Below are positions 1-6,001 of a DNA stretch of 6,947 nucleotides, piece after piece. A model generated the notes under the pieces. That model searched no databases. It worked only from the letters and a program-made list of their open reading frames with translations, and was not told where the DNA came from. This DNA is from Clostridia bacterium (lineage in GTDB: Bacteria; Bacillota_A; Clostridia; Oscillospirales; CAG-272): positions 1 to 6,947 of the forward strand of contig JAFQVU010000187.1 of assembly GCA_017407885.1 (NCBI GenBank), written 5' to 3'. Every line of letters begins with the position of its first letter. The stretch's first letter is position 1. The position numbers were made by a program, and so were the translations under genes.

Positions 1-224
1 GCGGTACAGGCCGTACACTCCATCCCGACAACATGGCGGCAGGTCCTGCTTCCTACGGTTTGACCGACACCATGGGCCGTATGCACGGTGACGCGCAGTT
101 CGCAGGTTCTTCCTCTGTTCCCGCGCACGTAGAGATGATGGGACTCATCGGTGCAGGTAACAACCCGATGGTTGGTATGACCGTTGCTTGCGCTGTTGCA
201 GTTCAGGAAGGTATGAATAAGTAA
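1..224 (+). CDS. GGGtGRT family protein, C-terminal fragment
   Basis: Only the last 73 codons are in the window; the reading frame enters at base 3 and ends at TAA (222-224). The first visible residues, GTGRTLHPDN, match the glycine-rich signature after which the GGGtGRT family (a Pfam family of unknown function, about 330 residues) is named. The tail is rich in Gly, Met and Ala, with short motifs such as GLIGAGNNP and a small-residue segment before the terminal lysine. I see no signal peptide or convincing membrane segment in this part. An ATG at base 33 could be mistaken for a start, but the frame is open and family-like upstream of it, so the gene is truncated by the window edge. Codons are dominated by preferred GGT/GTT/GCT/ATG types, which suggests good expression. 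The family assignment rests on remembered motif similarity; the function is unknown. It converges with the YcaO gene. Confidence 0.82.
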   Translation, partial: GTGRTLHPDNMAAGPASYGLTDTMGRMHGDAQFAGSSSVPAHVEMMGLIGAGNNPMVGMTVACAVAVQEGMNK

Positions 225-286
225 GATATTACCTTGCTTTTTAGAAGTGCGGTAAAATCTTATCTCATAAAAATCCAATAAAAATA

Positions 287-330
287 GTTAGACACAACAT
301 TTCGGAAAAATCCGATATGATGTGTCTAAC
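287..330. terminator. Long bidirectional hairpin terminator between convergent genes
   Basis: The arms GTTAGACACAACAT (287-300) and ATGATGTGTCTAAC (317-330) pair with one A-A mismatch. After a T-T mismatch, an inner TCGGA/TCCGA stem closes an AAAA loop. In total about 19 pairs. Read on the minus strand, the stem is followed by TATTTTTATT, a proper U-rich tail, so it should stop transcripts from the YcaO gene. Read on the plus strand, the tail TTCTCTTATATAT is weaker but plausible for the GGGtGRT gene. Confidence 0.8.
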
Positions 331-344
331 TTCTCTTATATATA

Positions 345-367
345 AAAGGGAAGCACCGCCTCCCTTT
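345..367. terminator. Second short hairpin terminator
   Basis: AAAGGGA (345-351) pairs with TCCCTTT (361-367) around a nine-base loop. On the minus strand it lies 16 bases past the YcaO stop codon and is followed by TATATATAAG; on the plus strand it is followed by CGTCTT. It lies 14 bases from the longer hairpin, so the two form a tandem transcription barrier between the converging genes. Confidence 0.6.
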
Positions 368-383
368 CGTCTTACATATATCA

Positions 384-2210
384 CTAGATTTTAAAATTTT
401 CTTTGCTTTGTCCGTCGATAAATTCGTTGTAATGTTTGCCTGCCTTCTTTATTACATCCTTAACTTCATTATAACTGCAAGCATATCTGTAAGCACAATT
501 TGCACAACTCTTCACATCGCATTTTAGCATAAATTCCTCATAGAGATTTTCTGCATTTTCAAGCTTGTTGTAGAGAGCATCAAACGTTTCTTCATCAAAA
601 AACTTGGCCAGCAAGCTTTGAATCTGTTCAGGCAGCAGATTATTGGATTTAAGCTCCAAATACCGATAAAGTATCTGTAAATATTTTCTTTGGCTCAAAG
701 TAAGCGGATCGTCCTCGCTGTATTTTATATTGAGAAAGTTTTTTAAGTGCCGAGCTGCATCGCCATAACGTCCGAGCTTGTATGACGCATATGATACCGT
801 GCAGTAAAGAAGTAAACTTGTAACATTTCCGTTCATGGGCAATCCCGAAAACCTCGGAAAATTTCCCCGCCTGCTAAATACACCCTGAAGCTTTGAAAAA
901 TACATCAGCATAAAATTGAGATCTGCCGCTGTTGCATTGGTAGGGTTTCTGAAAGTATTTACTACCATATCGCCAAGTCCATATTCTTGGATTTTTTCCG
1001 TAAGCCTTACACCTCTTGCTTCAGAAAATCCCGGAACAACAACCATATATGAATTAAATCCAAGGAAAGAATAATTACGCACATAAACAGGTCTGCCCAT
1101 ATTCTTAAAGAGCTTCAGTGCGTAATCAAGCAACTGAGAATTATTCTTGCTGCTGTTATCGGCAAAGGAAGTATTTGCTTGTGTTTTATCAAAAAATTCA
1201 ATTGGCAGAAGTCCGTTGCCTGTTTCAAGCTGATTAAGAAGATTATGTGACAAAGTAGATTCCGACTCTAACCAAATAAGCTTACCATTATGATGCGAAC
1301 GTATATTATCTATATTGCGTCCCTGCAAAATTTCGGTAAGTCCGCGACTTAATGCAATCTCAAGGACCGGGTCCGACGACACGTTAAGAACGTAATCCTG
1401 CGTTTCTTTATCTATGAGAAGCGTTCCAACAACAGGATATCCCACGTCCCCGGAAAAATCGTAAATGGTGATATCCAAATTACCTTTCGCTCGAATTGAT
1501 GCAATAACTCTTTTAGGGATTGGGTACTGATTAATAACATCATCGGGAATAATAGGAGCCGCTGATTTTGATGTAAAGATTCTGATAGTAGAATTTCTCT
1601 CTAAAATTTCAGAGAACGCGTGAACCCAGGCTTCCTCCCTTGTATTTCCGGCACAGCAACCGTTGGAAGAATACATATGCTCAATAAATCCTGCGGGAAG
1701 ATAAACATATTTATCCTCAAACAAGCTATAGAACGGCAATGTGAGAATTTTATCATCATTGGTACACGCATACATCTTACACTGCTCTGCGAGTTTCTTT
1801 CTGGTAAGACCGCCGCCGTATGTATCAATTATGTAATCCATCCACTCGCCATCATCTATGAGCTCTTGCACGGTCATGTATTTGCCGTCCGGAGCATAAG
1901 TATGTAAATAAATTTCAGGATCACGGGCTATGGATTGGTATTTGTAAATGAGCAGACCGCATTGGAGACGCTCTATAAATTCCGCATATCCGCTGGCTCT
2001 TGCGAGTTCAGGAGTTACGCCTTTACCGTTTGAATAAAGGTCCGCTTTATTCTTGGGTTTCACATGTACGCTGTAACAATCTCCAACCTCTGCATCGAAA
2101 AGAATTTCTTCAAGTTCAATATCAACTTTCTTCAAACATTCTCTTATATTTTGAACAGTTATCTCGGGGGAACAATCTTTAAATTTTTCTTCAATGCGGG
2201 TTATATTCAT
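384..2210 (-). CDS. ycaO: YcaO-type ATP-dependent protein with C-terminal helical domain and cysteine cluster
   Basis: 608 residues; ATG at 2210 with GGAGG five bases upstream. The YcaO domain spans roughly residues 35-400. ATP/Mg-binding motifs are visible: NGKG (61-64), S73xxxE77xxE80R81, SSNG...AGNT (181-190) with E193, E201xxE204R205, and TEILQGR (292-298). Motif spacing and total length resemble E. coli YcaO (586 residues as I recall it). The C-terminal third (about 460-560) is helical and TPR-like (LLYCTVSYASYKLGRYGDAA), again as in E. coli YcaO. Known of the family: YcaO proteins use ATP to activate peptide backbone amides (azoline, thioamide, amidine formation); E. coli YcaO has been linked to RimO-dependent methylthiolation of ribosomal protein S12. 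Odd: cysteines 564, 569, 572 and 578 form C-x4-C-x2-C-x5-C, suggesting a metal or Fe-S site. There is no precursor peptide, TfuA or other RiPP gene nearby. The gene ends TAG then TGA and is AT-richer than its neighbours. The substrate is unknown. Confidence 0.88.
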   Translation of the reverse strand: MNITRIEEKFKDCSPEITVQNIRECLKKVDIELEEILFDAEVGDCYSVHVKPKNKADLYSNGKGVTPELARASGYAEFIERLQCGLLIYKYQSIARDPEIYLHTYAPDGKYMTVQELIDDGEWMDYIIDTYGGGLTRKKLAEQCKMYACTNDDKILTLPFYSLFEDKYVYLPAGFIEHMYSSNGCCAGNTREEAWVHAFSEILERNSTIRIFTSKSAAPIIPDDVINQYPIPKRVIASIRAKGNLDITIYDFSGDVGYPVVGTLLIDKETQDYVLNVSSDPVLEIALSRGLTEILQGRNIDNIRSHHNGKLIWLESESTLSHNLLNQLETGNGLLPIEFFDKTQANTSFADNSSKNNSQLLDYALKLFKNMGRPVYVRNYSFLGFNSYMVVVPGFSEARGVRLTEKIQEYGLGDMVVNTFRNPTNATAADLNFMLMYFSKLQGVFSRRGNFPRFSGLPMNGNVTSLLLYCTVSYASYKLGRYGDAARHLKNFLNIKYSEDDPLTLSQRKYLQILYRYLELKSNNLLPEQIQSLLAKFFDEETFDALYNKLENAENLYEEFMLKCDVKSCANCAYRYACSYNEVKDVIKKAGKHYNEFIDGQSKENFKI

Positions 2211-2215
2211 AAGTA

Positions 2216-2220
2216 CCTCC
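2216..2220 (-). promoter_or_regulatory. Ribosome binding site of the YcaO gene
   Basis: Minus-strand GGAGG, five bases before the ATG at 2208-2210. This is a consensus Shine-Dalgarno site and fixes the start codon. Confidence 0.8.
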
Positions 2221-2251
2221 GTGTGAATAACATTTTAAAATACACAATTTA

Positions 2252-2280
2252 ATTATACCACACCAATGCCAATATTGCAA
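2252..2280 (-). promoter_or_regulatory. Sigma-A type promoter for the YcaO gene
   Basis: On the minus strand TTGCAA (2275-2280) is separated by exactly 17 bases from a perfect TATAAT (2252-2257), preceded by TGTGG, a near extended -10. Transcription would start near 2245, giving a leader of about 35 bases that contains the GGAGG site. I see no operator palindrome or riboswitch-like fold in the leader, so expression may be constitutive. Supported by position and consensus only. Confidence 0.78.
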
Positions 2281-2521
2281 TAGAAATATTTAAATATTAT
2301 TTTGTATGTATGTATTTGATGTGACCGTTGCTTGGGCTTTTTATGTGCATCCGTGCAAAACTTCGAGCATCGTTTGCGCTCTAGGATGGCATGCGCTGAT
2401 GAATAATTCCTCCTCGGTGAGCGTATGCGTATATTAAAGTTCTTTGCGGATGCTTTCAGCACATCTGCGATGTGCAAGCAAGAAAGCGACTCGTTCTCCC
2501 CTTCAACAAATTCATATAACA
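2281..2521. other. Intergenic stretch with no supported gene
   Basis: About 240 bases lie between the YcaO promoter and the operon terminator. Short open frames exist on both strands, but none has a good start with a ribosome site or recognisable family motifs. On the minus strand, 2341-2421 reads as a protein-like stretch (LTEEELFISACHPRAQ...) that runs to a TAA but has an in-frame TAA a few codons upstream and no start codon. It could be a scrap of a decayed gene. Confidence 0.4.
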
Positions 2522-2557
2522 AAAAATTCCGCCTCTCATGCGAGAAGCGGAATTTTT
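2522..2557 (-). terminator. Rho-independent terminator at the end of the five-gene operon
   Basis: AAAAATTCCGC (2522-2532) pairs perfectly with GCGGAATTTTT (2547-2557), with further CTC/GAG pairing inside. On the minus strand it begins 13 bases after the TAA at 2571-2573 and ends in a run of T. Its position just past the TAA, and not just past the first TAG at 2772, supports 2571 as the original end of the aldolase gene. The symmetric A/T flanks would allow it to work in both directions. Confidence 0.88.
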
Positions 2558-2729
2558 ATTCAGAAAAGAATTATAAGCTGTTTCTAAAGCTTTCAACCTC
2601 TTTCATTACATCGCGGAAGCCGTTGCCGATGGCGACTACGTCTGCTGTGAGGTTGATGAGACGATAACCCATGTCGTAAAGGTCGCGCATGTTGCCAGTG
2701 CCGCCGACAGTACCTGCGAGCTTGCCGTG

Positions 2730-2732
2730 CTA
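2730..2732 (-). other. In-frame TAG, codon 208 of the aldolase
   Basis: Minus-strand context is GCT CGC TAG CAC GGC AAG, inside the motif AEIAR-x-HGKLAG. Related aldolases usually have a polar or charged residue here (K, Q, E or A from memory). TAG is one base from CAG, AAG and GAG. Confidence 0.85.
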
Positions 2733-2771
2733 GCGAGCGATTTCGGCTACGCGGCGCTTTGCTTCCATGAT

Positions 2772-2774
2772 CTA
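2772..2774 (-). other. In-frame TAG, codon 194 of the aldolase
   Basis: Minus-strand context is AAT CCG TAG ATC ATG, inside DMGNP-x-IMEAKRR, where family members commonly have a polar residue such as E, K or Q after the proline. An ATG follows one codon later, but there is no ribosome site for efficient reinitiation. Confidence 0.85.
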
Positions 2775-3386
2775 CGGATTGCCCATATCGGTAACAAGAC
2801 CGATTGAGTGAGAGAAGTCTGCAGGACCGAAGAAGAGCATGTCGATGCCGGGAACCTGTGCGATCTCTTCGATCTGCTCGTAAGCTTCGATATCCTCGAT
2901 CTGGATGATGGTGAGCTTCTGCTCGTTGGAATACTTGATGTAATCCTCAACACCCATCATGCAGTACATGCCGTCGCCGTTACCGCCGTCGATCGGACGA
3001 CGACCGATGGGAGCAAATTTGGTGTAGTAAGCAACCTGCTTTGCATCTTCAACGCCCATTACATGGGGAACCATGATCGCAGCTGCATCCATTTCGAGCG
3101 GACGGGTGAGATTGGAGTATGCGCCGCGTGTAGTACGGACGATAGTCTCGGCACCGCGTGCTTTTGCAGCATAGAACGCATGCATTACCTCGTTGTAGTC
3201 GGAGGGGACATGCTCCATGTCAACCCAGATTGCGTCAAAGCCGGCATAAGCGGCGATTTCCGCAACGAAGGGATGAGTGATGTTGAGTTTTGCTGATACG
3301 ACAAGCTCGTCGCGGCGGAGCTTTTCGATCATGGGACTGTTTTTCTGAACCATTTTATGTATAATTCCTTTCAAAAAATTGATTAC

Positions 3387-4193
3387 TTATATACAGGTGT
3401 ATCCACCGTCAACAGGGATACTTAAACCGGTAAGGTAAGCCGAGGCGTCAGAGGCGAGAAGCAGAATCGGGCCCTTGATGTCGTCGCCGTTTGCAAGGCG
3501 GCCGAGCTGGGTGTGAAGCGAATACTTCTCTGCAAAGAGGGGATTTGTACGGTCAGACTGCAGACCGCCGGGGCAGACTGCGTTTATGCGGACACCGTAC
3601 TGTCCGTAATAGCTTGCGGCATGACGAACCCACGCGGAAAGTCCCGATTTGTCAACGGAGTATGCGTGACCGTATGCACCGGGAACCATCTGGGGGTTGC
3701 CGTCATAGTTGTGCTTTTCGACGCCGATAAGACCCATCATAGAGCCAAATACGACGATTGAGCCGCTCTTCTGATTTATCATCTGTTCACCGACAAGCTG
3801 CAGAAGATAGAGCGAGCTTGCGGAGTTGACACGGACGTTCTGTTCGAGCTTTATCGGATCTTCATCCCAGCCGATACCGTCTCCGCCCTGCGGAATGATA
3901 CGGCTGCAATGAATAAACGCATCGATACGCCCAGCATCCTCAATAACGGATTTTACAAGATTTTCAACGCTTGCGACATCATCAAGGTCGAAAGCGATGG
4001 CTTTTGCCACTACGCCTTTGGTCTCGCGAAGCTCTTCAATAAAGGGCTGTGCGGACTCAATAGTGTGGCTTGCAAGGTAGATGTTCGCGCCTGCATCGGC
4101 AAGAGCGAGAGTTGCACCGAGACCGTACATTGCGCGACCGCCGGTGATAAGGACATTTTTGCCCTTCATGCTTAAAAGATCGAATGTATTCAT
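3387..4193 (-). CDS. SDR family NAD(P)-dependent oxidoreductase (catalytic residues intact)
   Basis: 268 residues from ATG 4193, chosen because GAGGT lies seven bases upstream; an in-frame ATG at 4226 sits inside the preceding gene and has no comparable site. Classical short-chain dehydrogenase: the Rossmann glycine motif is T17-G-G-R-x3-G24-L-G26, the acidic loop is D69, the structural Asn is N123, and the catalytic Ser, Tyr and Lys are S151, Y178 and K182 (YSVDK). NAV-CPGG (204-210) and the C-terminal PVDGGY (260-265) are typical. The usual NNAG motif reads HCSR (95-98), which is unusual. Expected reaction: NAD(P)-dependent oxidation or reduction of a hydroxyl/keto group on a small soluble substrate, probably a sugar derivative given the neighbours. 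It is coupled to the upstream pseudo-SDR, whose stop overlaps this gene's ribosome site, suggesting balanced synthesis and perhaps a heteromer. It ends in TAA. The substrate is not predictable. Confidence 0.9.
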   Translation of the reverse strand: MNTFDLLSMKGKNVLITGGRAMYGLGATLALADAGANIYLASHTIESAQPFIEELRETKGVVAKAIAFDLDDVASVENLVKSVIEDAGRIDAFIHCSRIIPQGGDGIGWDEDPIKLEQNVRVNSASSLYLLQLVGEQMINQKSGSIVVFGSMMGLIGVEKHNYDGNPQMVPGAYGHAYSVDKSGLSAWVRHAASYYGQYGVRINAVCPGGLQSDRTNPLFAEKYSLHTQLGRLANGDDIKGPILLLASDASAYLTGLSIPVDGGYTCI

Positions 4194-4200
4194 CTCGCTC

Positions 4201-4205
4201 ACCTC
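4201..4205 (-). promoter_or_regulatory. Ribosome binding site that fixes the start of the second SDR gene
   Basis: Minus-strand GAGGT lies seven bases before ATG 4191-4193 and overlaps the TGA stop (4204-4206) of the preceding gene, a common layout for translational coupling. It argues against the longer start at 4226. Confidence 0.7.
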
Positions 4206-4968
4206 ATTTCGCGATATATCCGCCATCTACGGGCATGGTGATGCCGGTGATGAACTCGGATGCGTCGGATGCCAAAAAGATTACTGCTGCGGCAATATCG
4301 TCTGCTTTTGCAAGACGCTTTGTCTGATTGTGACGAGTGAATGCCGTCTTGAATTCTTCGGAGCAGCTTCCCTCGATAGGAGCAAACGCTATTGCGTTGC
4401 AGCGACAGCCGTTCTCGGCGAGGTAGTTGGAGGCTTGTCTTGCATAGTTGACAACACCGCCCGAGATAAATCCCTTGACGAACGAGAAATCAGTGTCTTT
4501 CTCGCCAGGGCAATTCTGATAGTTAACGGGATCGTATCCGACGAGTGCGCCGTAATCGGCAACAAGGATAACGCTTCCGTGTCCCTGCTCTGCAAGAATG
4601 CGGCCGAGACTCTGAACGGTCAGCATGAGACCAAGCTCGGTCTTTGAAAGCTGATCGTAAATCTCGGAATAAGTCTGCTTCCATCCCTTGACGGGGGTGT
4701 AGAGACCGTTTTCAATAACGATATCAAGTGTACCCATTTTTGCGCGAACCTCGTTTGCAAGGTTAGCGGCGGATTCGGTACATCCGTGTGTATATGTAAA
4801 TTTGCCTGCAACCTCAACGCCAAGATCGGTATCGGTATTACCCGCTACCCAAATTTCAGCACCTGCATTTGCAAGTCCCTGAGCGATCTCGCTGCTGTAG
4901 GGGTTCTCGGGGCAGACGATCAGCGCCTTTTTGCCCGCAAGAGAAAAGCGATCGAGTATGTTATTCAT
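4204..4968 (-). CDS. Degenerate SDR-fold protein, probably a non-catalytic partner
   Basis: 254 residues; ATG 4968 with AAGG eight bases upstream; ends in TGA. The overall SDR outline is clear: ALIV then AQGLANAGAEIWVAG (15-43), LDIVIENG (81-88), GSVILVADYGALVG (131-144), CNAIAFAPIEG (190-200) and the C-terminal FLASDASEFITGITMPVDGGY (231-251). Key residues are missing, however. The cofactor motif TGGxxxxGLG of the neighbour is replaced by VCPENPYSSE (18-27), with all glycines lost. The catalytic Ser is Asp138. Aligning on the conserved C/R-x-NA motif puts Lys165 and Ser169 where Tyr and Lys should be; a looser alignment would give FxxxK at 161-165, still without Tyr. An alignment by eye can misplace the loop, but no YxxxK exists anywhere near. 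It is 15 bases after the Gfo/Idh gene and 10 before the intact SDR. I infer a structural or regulatory subunit; precedent for paired active/inactive SDRs is BbsC/BbsD of anaerobic toluene degradation. Confidence 0.82.
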   Translation of the reverse strand: MNNILDRFSLAGKKALIVCPENPYSSEIAQGLANAGAEIWVAGNTDTDLGVEVAGKFTYTHGCTESAANLANEVRAKMGTLDIVIENGLYTPVKGWKQTYSEIYDQLSKTELGLMLTVQSLGRILAEQGHGSVILVADYGALVGYDPVNYQNCPGEKDTDFSFVKGFISGGVVNYARQASNYLAENGCRCNAIAFAPIEGSCSEEFKTAFTRHNQTKRLAKADDIAAAVIFLASDASEFITGITMPVDGGYIAK

Positions 4969-4983
4969 GCGCTGTACCTTGCC

Positions 4984-5955
4984 TTATCTCTCTTTGATCT
5001 CGTCAAGGTATACGCGGCGGCCACCCTCTTCGCGGCTTCTGAGACCTGCGATGAGGATCTTTGCCATCTCGATTGTATCGGAGAAGGGATGATCGTCCTC
5101 GCCGGTGCGCAGATAGTGCGCGAATACATCAAGCTGCTTCTTGAATGCATAGTAGGAGTCGCCATCGGTAATTACGCGAGAGCCGAATTCTGCCATAACT
5201 GTCATGCCGTTGGATGCGAAACCGTAACCCATAGGGATACTTACATCGCATCCGTTCTTGTGGCGGATATGTACCATCGCATGATCGTGGTCGCCGAGGT
5301 TCTGCACCCATTCGAAGCCTGCGCCGAGAAGCGGATACATTGCCTCTATTGCGTGCATACCGTAGGTCTCCCAGTATTTAGCCATGGGGCTTACGATATA
5401 GCGGATCTTTCCGAGCTCATAGTGATTCTTGTAGAATGGTTCGGCGGATTTTATATAACGCATCGAAGACGAAGACTGGATGTGTGCGCCCTCGTCGTAC
5501 CATTTTACAATGGTGCGGAGGTCTTCCTCATTATCGGTAAGAGGCTTGTCGATAAATATCGGCAGGCCTGCCTCGATAAACGGACGGCAGCGCTCAACAT
5601 GCTCGGCACCGATATCGGTAGCGCAGATGATAGCGTCAACCTGACCGATCATTTCGGTAGGATCTGTAACAACATTCGGTATCTTTGCGGCACGTGCGCA
5701 GTTTTCAGCCATAGCACGGTCTTCATAACCGGTGAAGCATACGTGAGTTACCTGTACACCGGGGATGCCGATGGTGTCGGCAGGCTGCTTGTTGAGATAC
5801 TGCGGAATGGTAGGGTAAAGCTCGTGTGTCCACTTGTACATTTCGTCCTTGTCGTAGCCGTTGATCATGGCACTCCAAGAGAAGGGGTGAGCGTTACCCT
5901 CGGTCATGCCGAGAATACCGATGCGAATGGATTTGTCATTAAACGGGAATTTCAT
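4984..5955 (-). CDS. Gfo/Idh/MocA family oxidoreductase
   Basis: 323 residues; ATG 5955 with GGAGGA seven bases upstream; TAA stop. The N-terminal Rossmann half runs to about residue 140: strand IRIGILG (10-16), DAIICATD (107-114) and FIDKPLT (134-140), the last being the family's EKP-type motif with K137. The C-terminal half is the usual alpha/beta substrate domain, with a histidine (H201) in YGMHAIEAMYP that fits the family's catalytic or sugar-binding position. The nucleotide loop reads G13-x2-G16-x3-G20-NAH rather than textbook GxGxxG, a variation seen in family branches. No signal peptide, so cytoplasmic. Members oxidise or reduce sugars, inositols and sugar acids with NAD(P), and some carry out redox-assisted eliminations. 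Placed between the aldo/keto reductase (28 bases after an AT-rich gap) and the two SDR genes, it is probably an early oxidation step in the same pathway. The substrate is unassigned. Confidence 0.88.
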   Translation of the reverse strand: MKFPFNDKSIRIGILGMTEGNAHPFSWSAMINGYDKDEMYKWTHELYPTIPQYLNKQPADTIGIPGVQVTHVCFTGYEDRAMAENCARAAKIPNVVTDPTEMIGQVDAIICATDIGAEHVERCRPFIEAGLPIFIDKPLTDNEEDLRTIVKWYDEGAHIQSSSSMRYIKSAEPFYKNHYELGKIRYIVSPMAKYWETYGMHAIEAMYPLLGAGFEWVQNLGDHDHAMVHIRHKNGCDVSIPMGYGFASNGMTVMAEFGSRVITDGDSYYAFKKQLDVFAHYLRTGEDDHPFSDTIEMAKILIAGLRSREEGGRRVYLDEIKER

Positions 5956-5962
5956 AGTTATA

Positions 5963-5968
5963 TCCTCC
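5963..5968 (-). promoter_or_regulatory. Strong ribosome binding site of the Gfo/Idh/MocA gene
   Basis: Minus-strand GGAGGA lies seven bases before ATG 5953-5955. It sits in the 46-base gap after the aldo/keto reductase gene, the longest gap in the operon. No terminator hairpin is visible there, so transcription should run through. Confidence 0.75.
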
Positions 5969-6001
5969 TACAATCTTTCTTTAATTTCTCTTTCTTAAAA
6001 A

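Larger units (their letters stand above)
2571..3353 (-). pseudogene. HpcH/HpaI-type aldolase frame with two in-frame TAG codons
   Basis: Read through, the frame gives 260 codons plus TAA, a normal length for class II HpcH/HpaI aldolases, which cleave or form 2-keto-3-deoxy sugar acids and similar 4-hydroxy-2-oxoacids using a divalent metal. Family motifs: WVDMEH with H48, R73 (IVRTTRG), GRRP (117-120), E153 and D179 (the two usual metal ligands, in IIQIED and FFGPAD). Codons 194 (2772-2774) and 208 (2730-2732) are TAG, but sequence after them stays in frame and family-like (MEAKRRVAEIAR, HGKLAGTVGG, DVVAIGNGF). If TAG stops translation, a 193-residue product lacks the last strand and helices of the barrel and is probably inactive; if TAG is read as sense, a whole enzyme results. 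I chose ATG 3353, with AAAGGA 12 bases upstream, over an in-frame TTG at 3374 that has no ribosome site. It is last in the operon, 33 bases after the SDR gene. Family assignment is firm; pseudogene status is uncertain. Confidence 0.8.

Noticed and set aside
227..280. Imperfect inverted repeat near TTACCTTGC / GCGGTAA just after the GGGtGRT stop
   Set aside because: Only a few pairs with mismatches and no T-run after it; the strong hairpin at 287-330 explains termination better.
384..2210. Idea that the YcaO gene belongs to a RiPP (azole/thioamide) cluster
   Set aside because: No precursor peptide, TfuA, dehydrogenase partner, protease or exporter is adjacent; the protein matches the stand-alone E. 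coli YcaO layout, and both neighbours are separated by terminators.
2253..2522. Minus-strand 89-codon open frame, considered as a peptide substrate for YcaO
   Set aside because: Its start overlaps the operon terminator without a proper ribosome site, its 3' end runs through the YcaO promoter, and it lacks the Cys/Ser/Thr-rich core or leader pattern expected of a precursor peptide.
2808..3296. Plus-strand open frame of 162 codons
   Set aside because: Fully antisense to the aldolase frame, with no motifs or ribosome site.
3354..3374. TTG start at 3374 for the aldolase
   Set aside because: No ribosome site precedes it; AAAGGA lies between it and the ATG at 3353, which fits the ATG better although the spacing is long.
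4191..4226. Longer start at ATG 4226 for the intact SDR gene
   Set aside because: The extra 11 residues lie inside the preceding gene and have no ribosome site, while ATG 4193 has GAGGT at ideal spacing and gives a normal SDR N-terminus.
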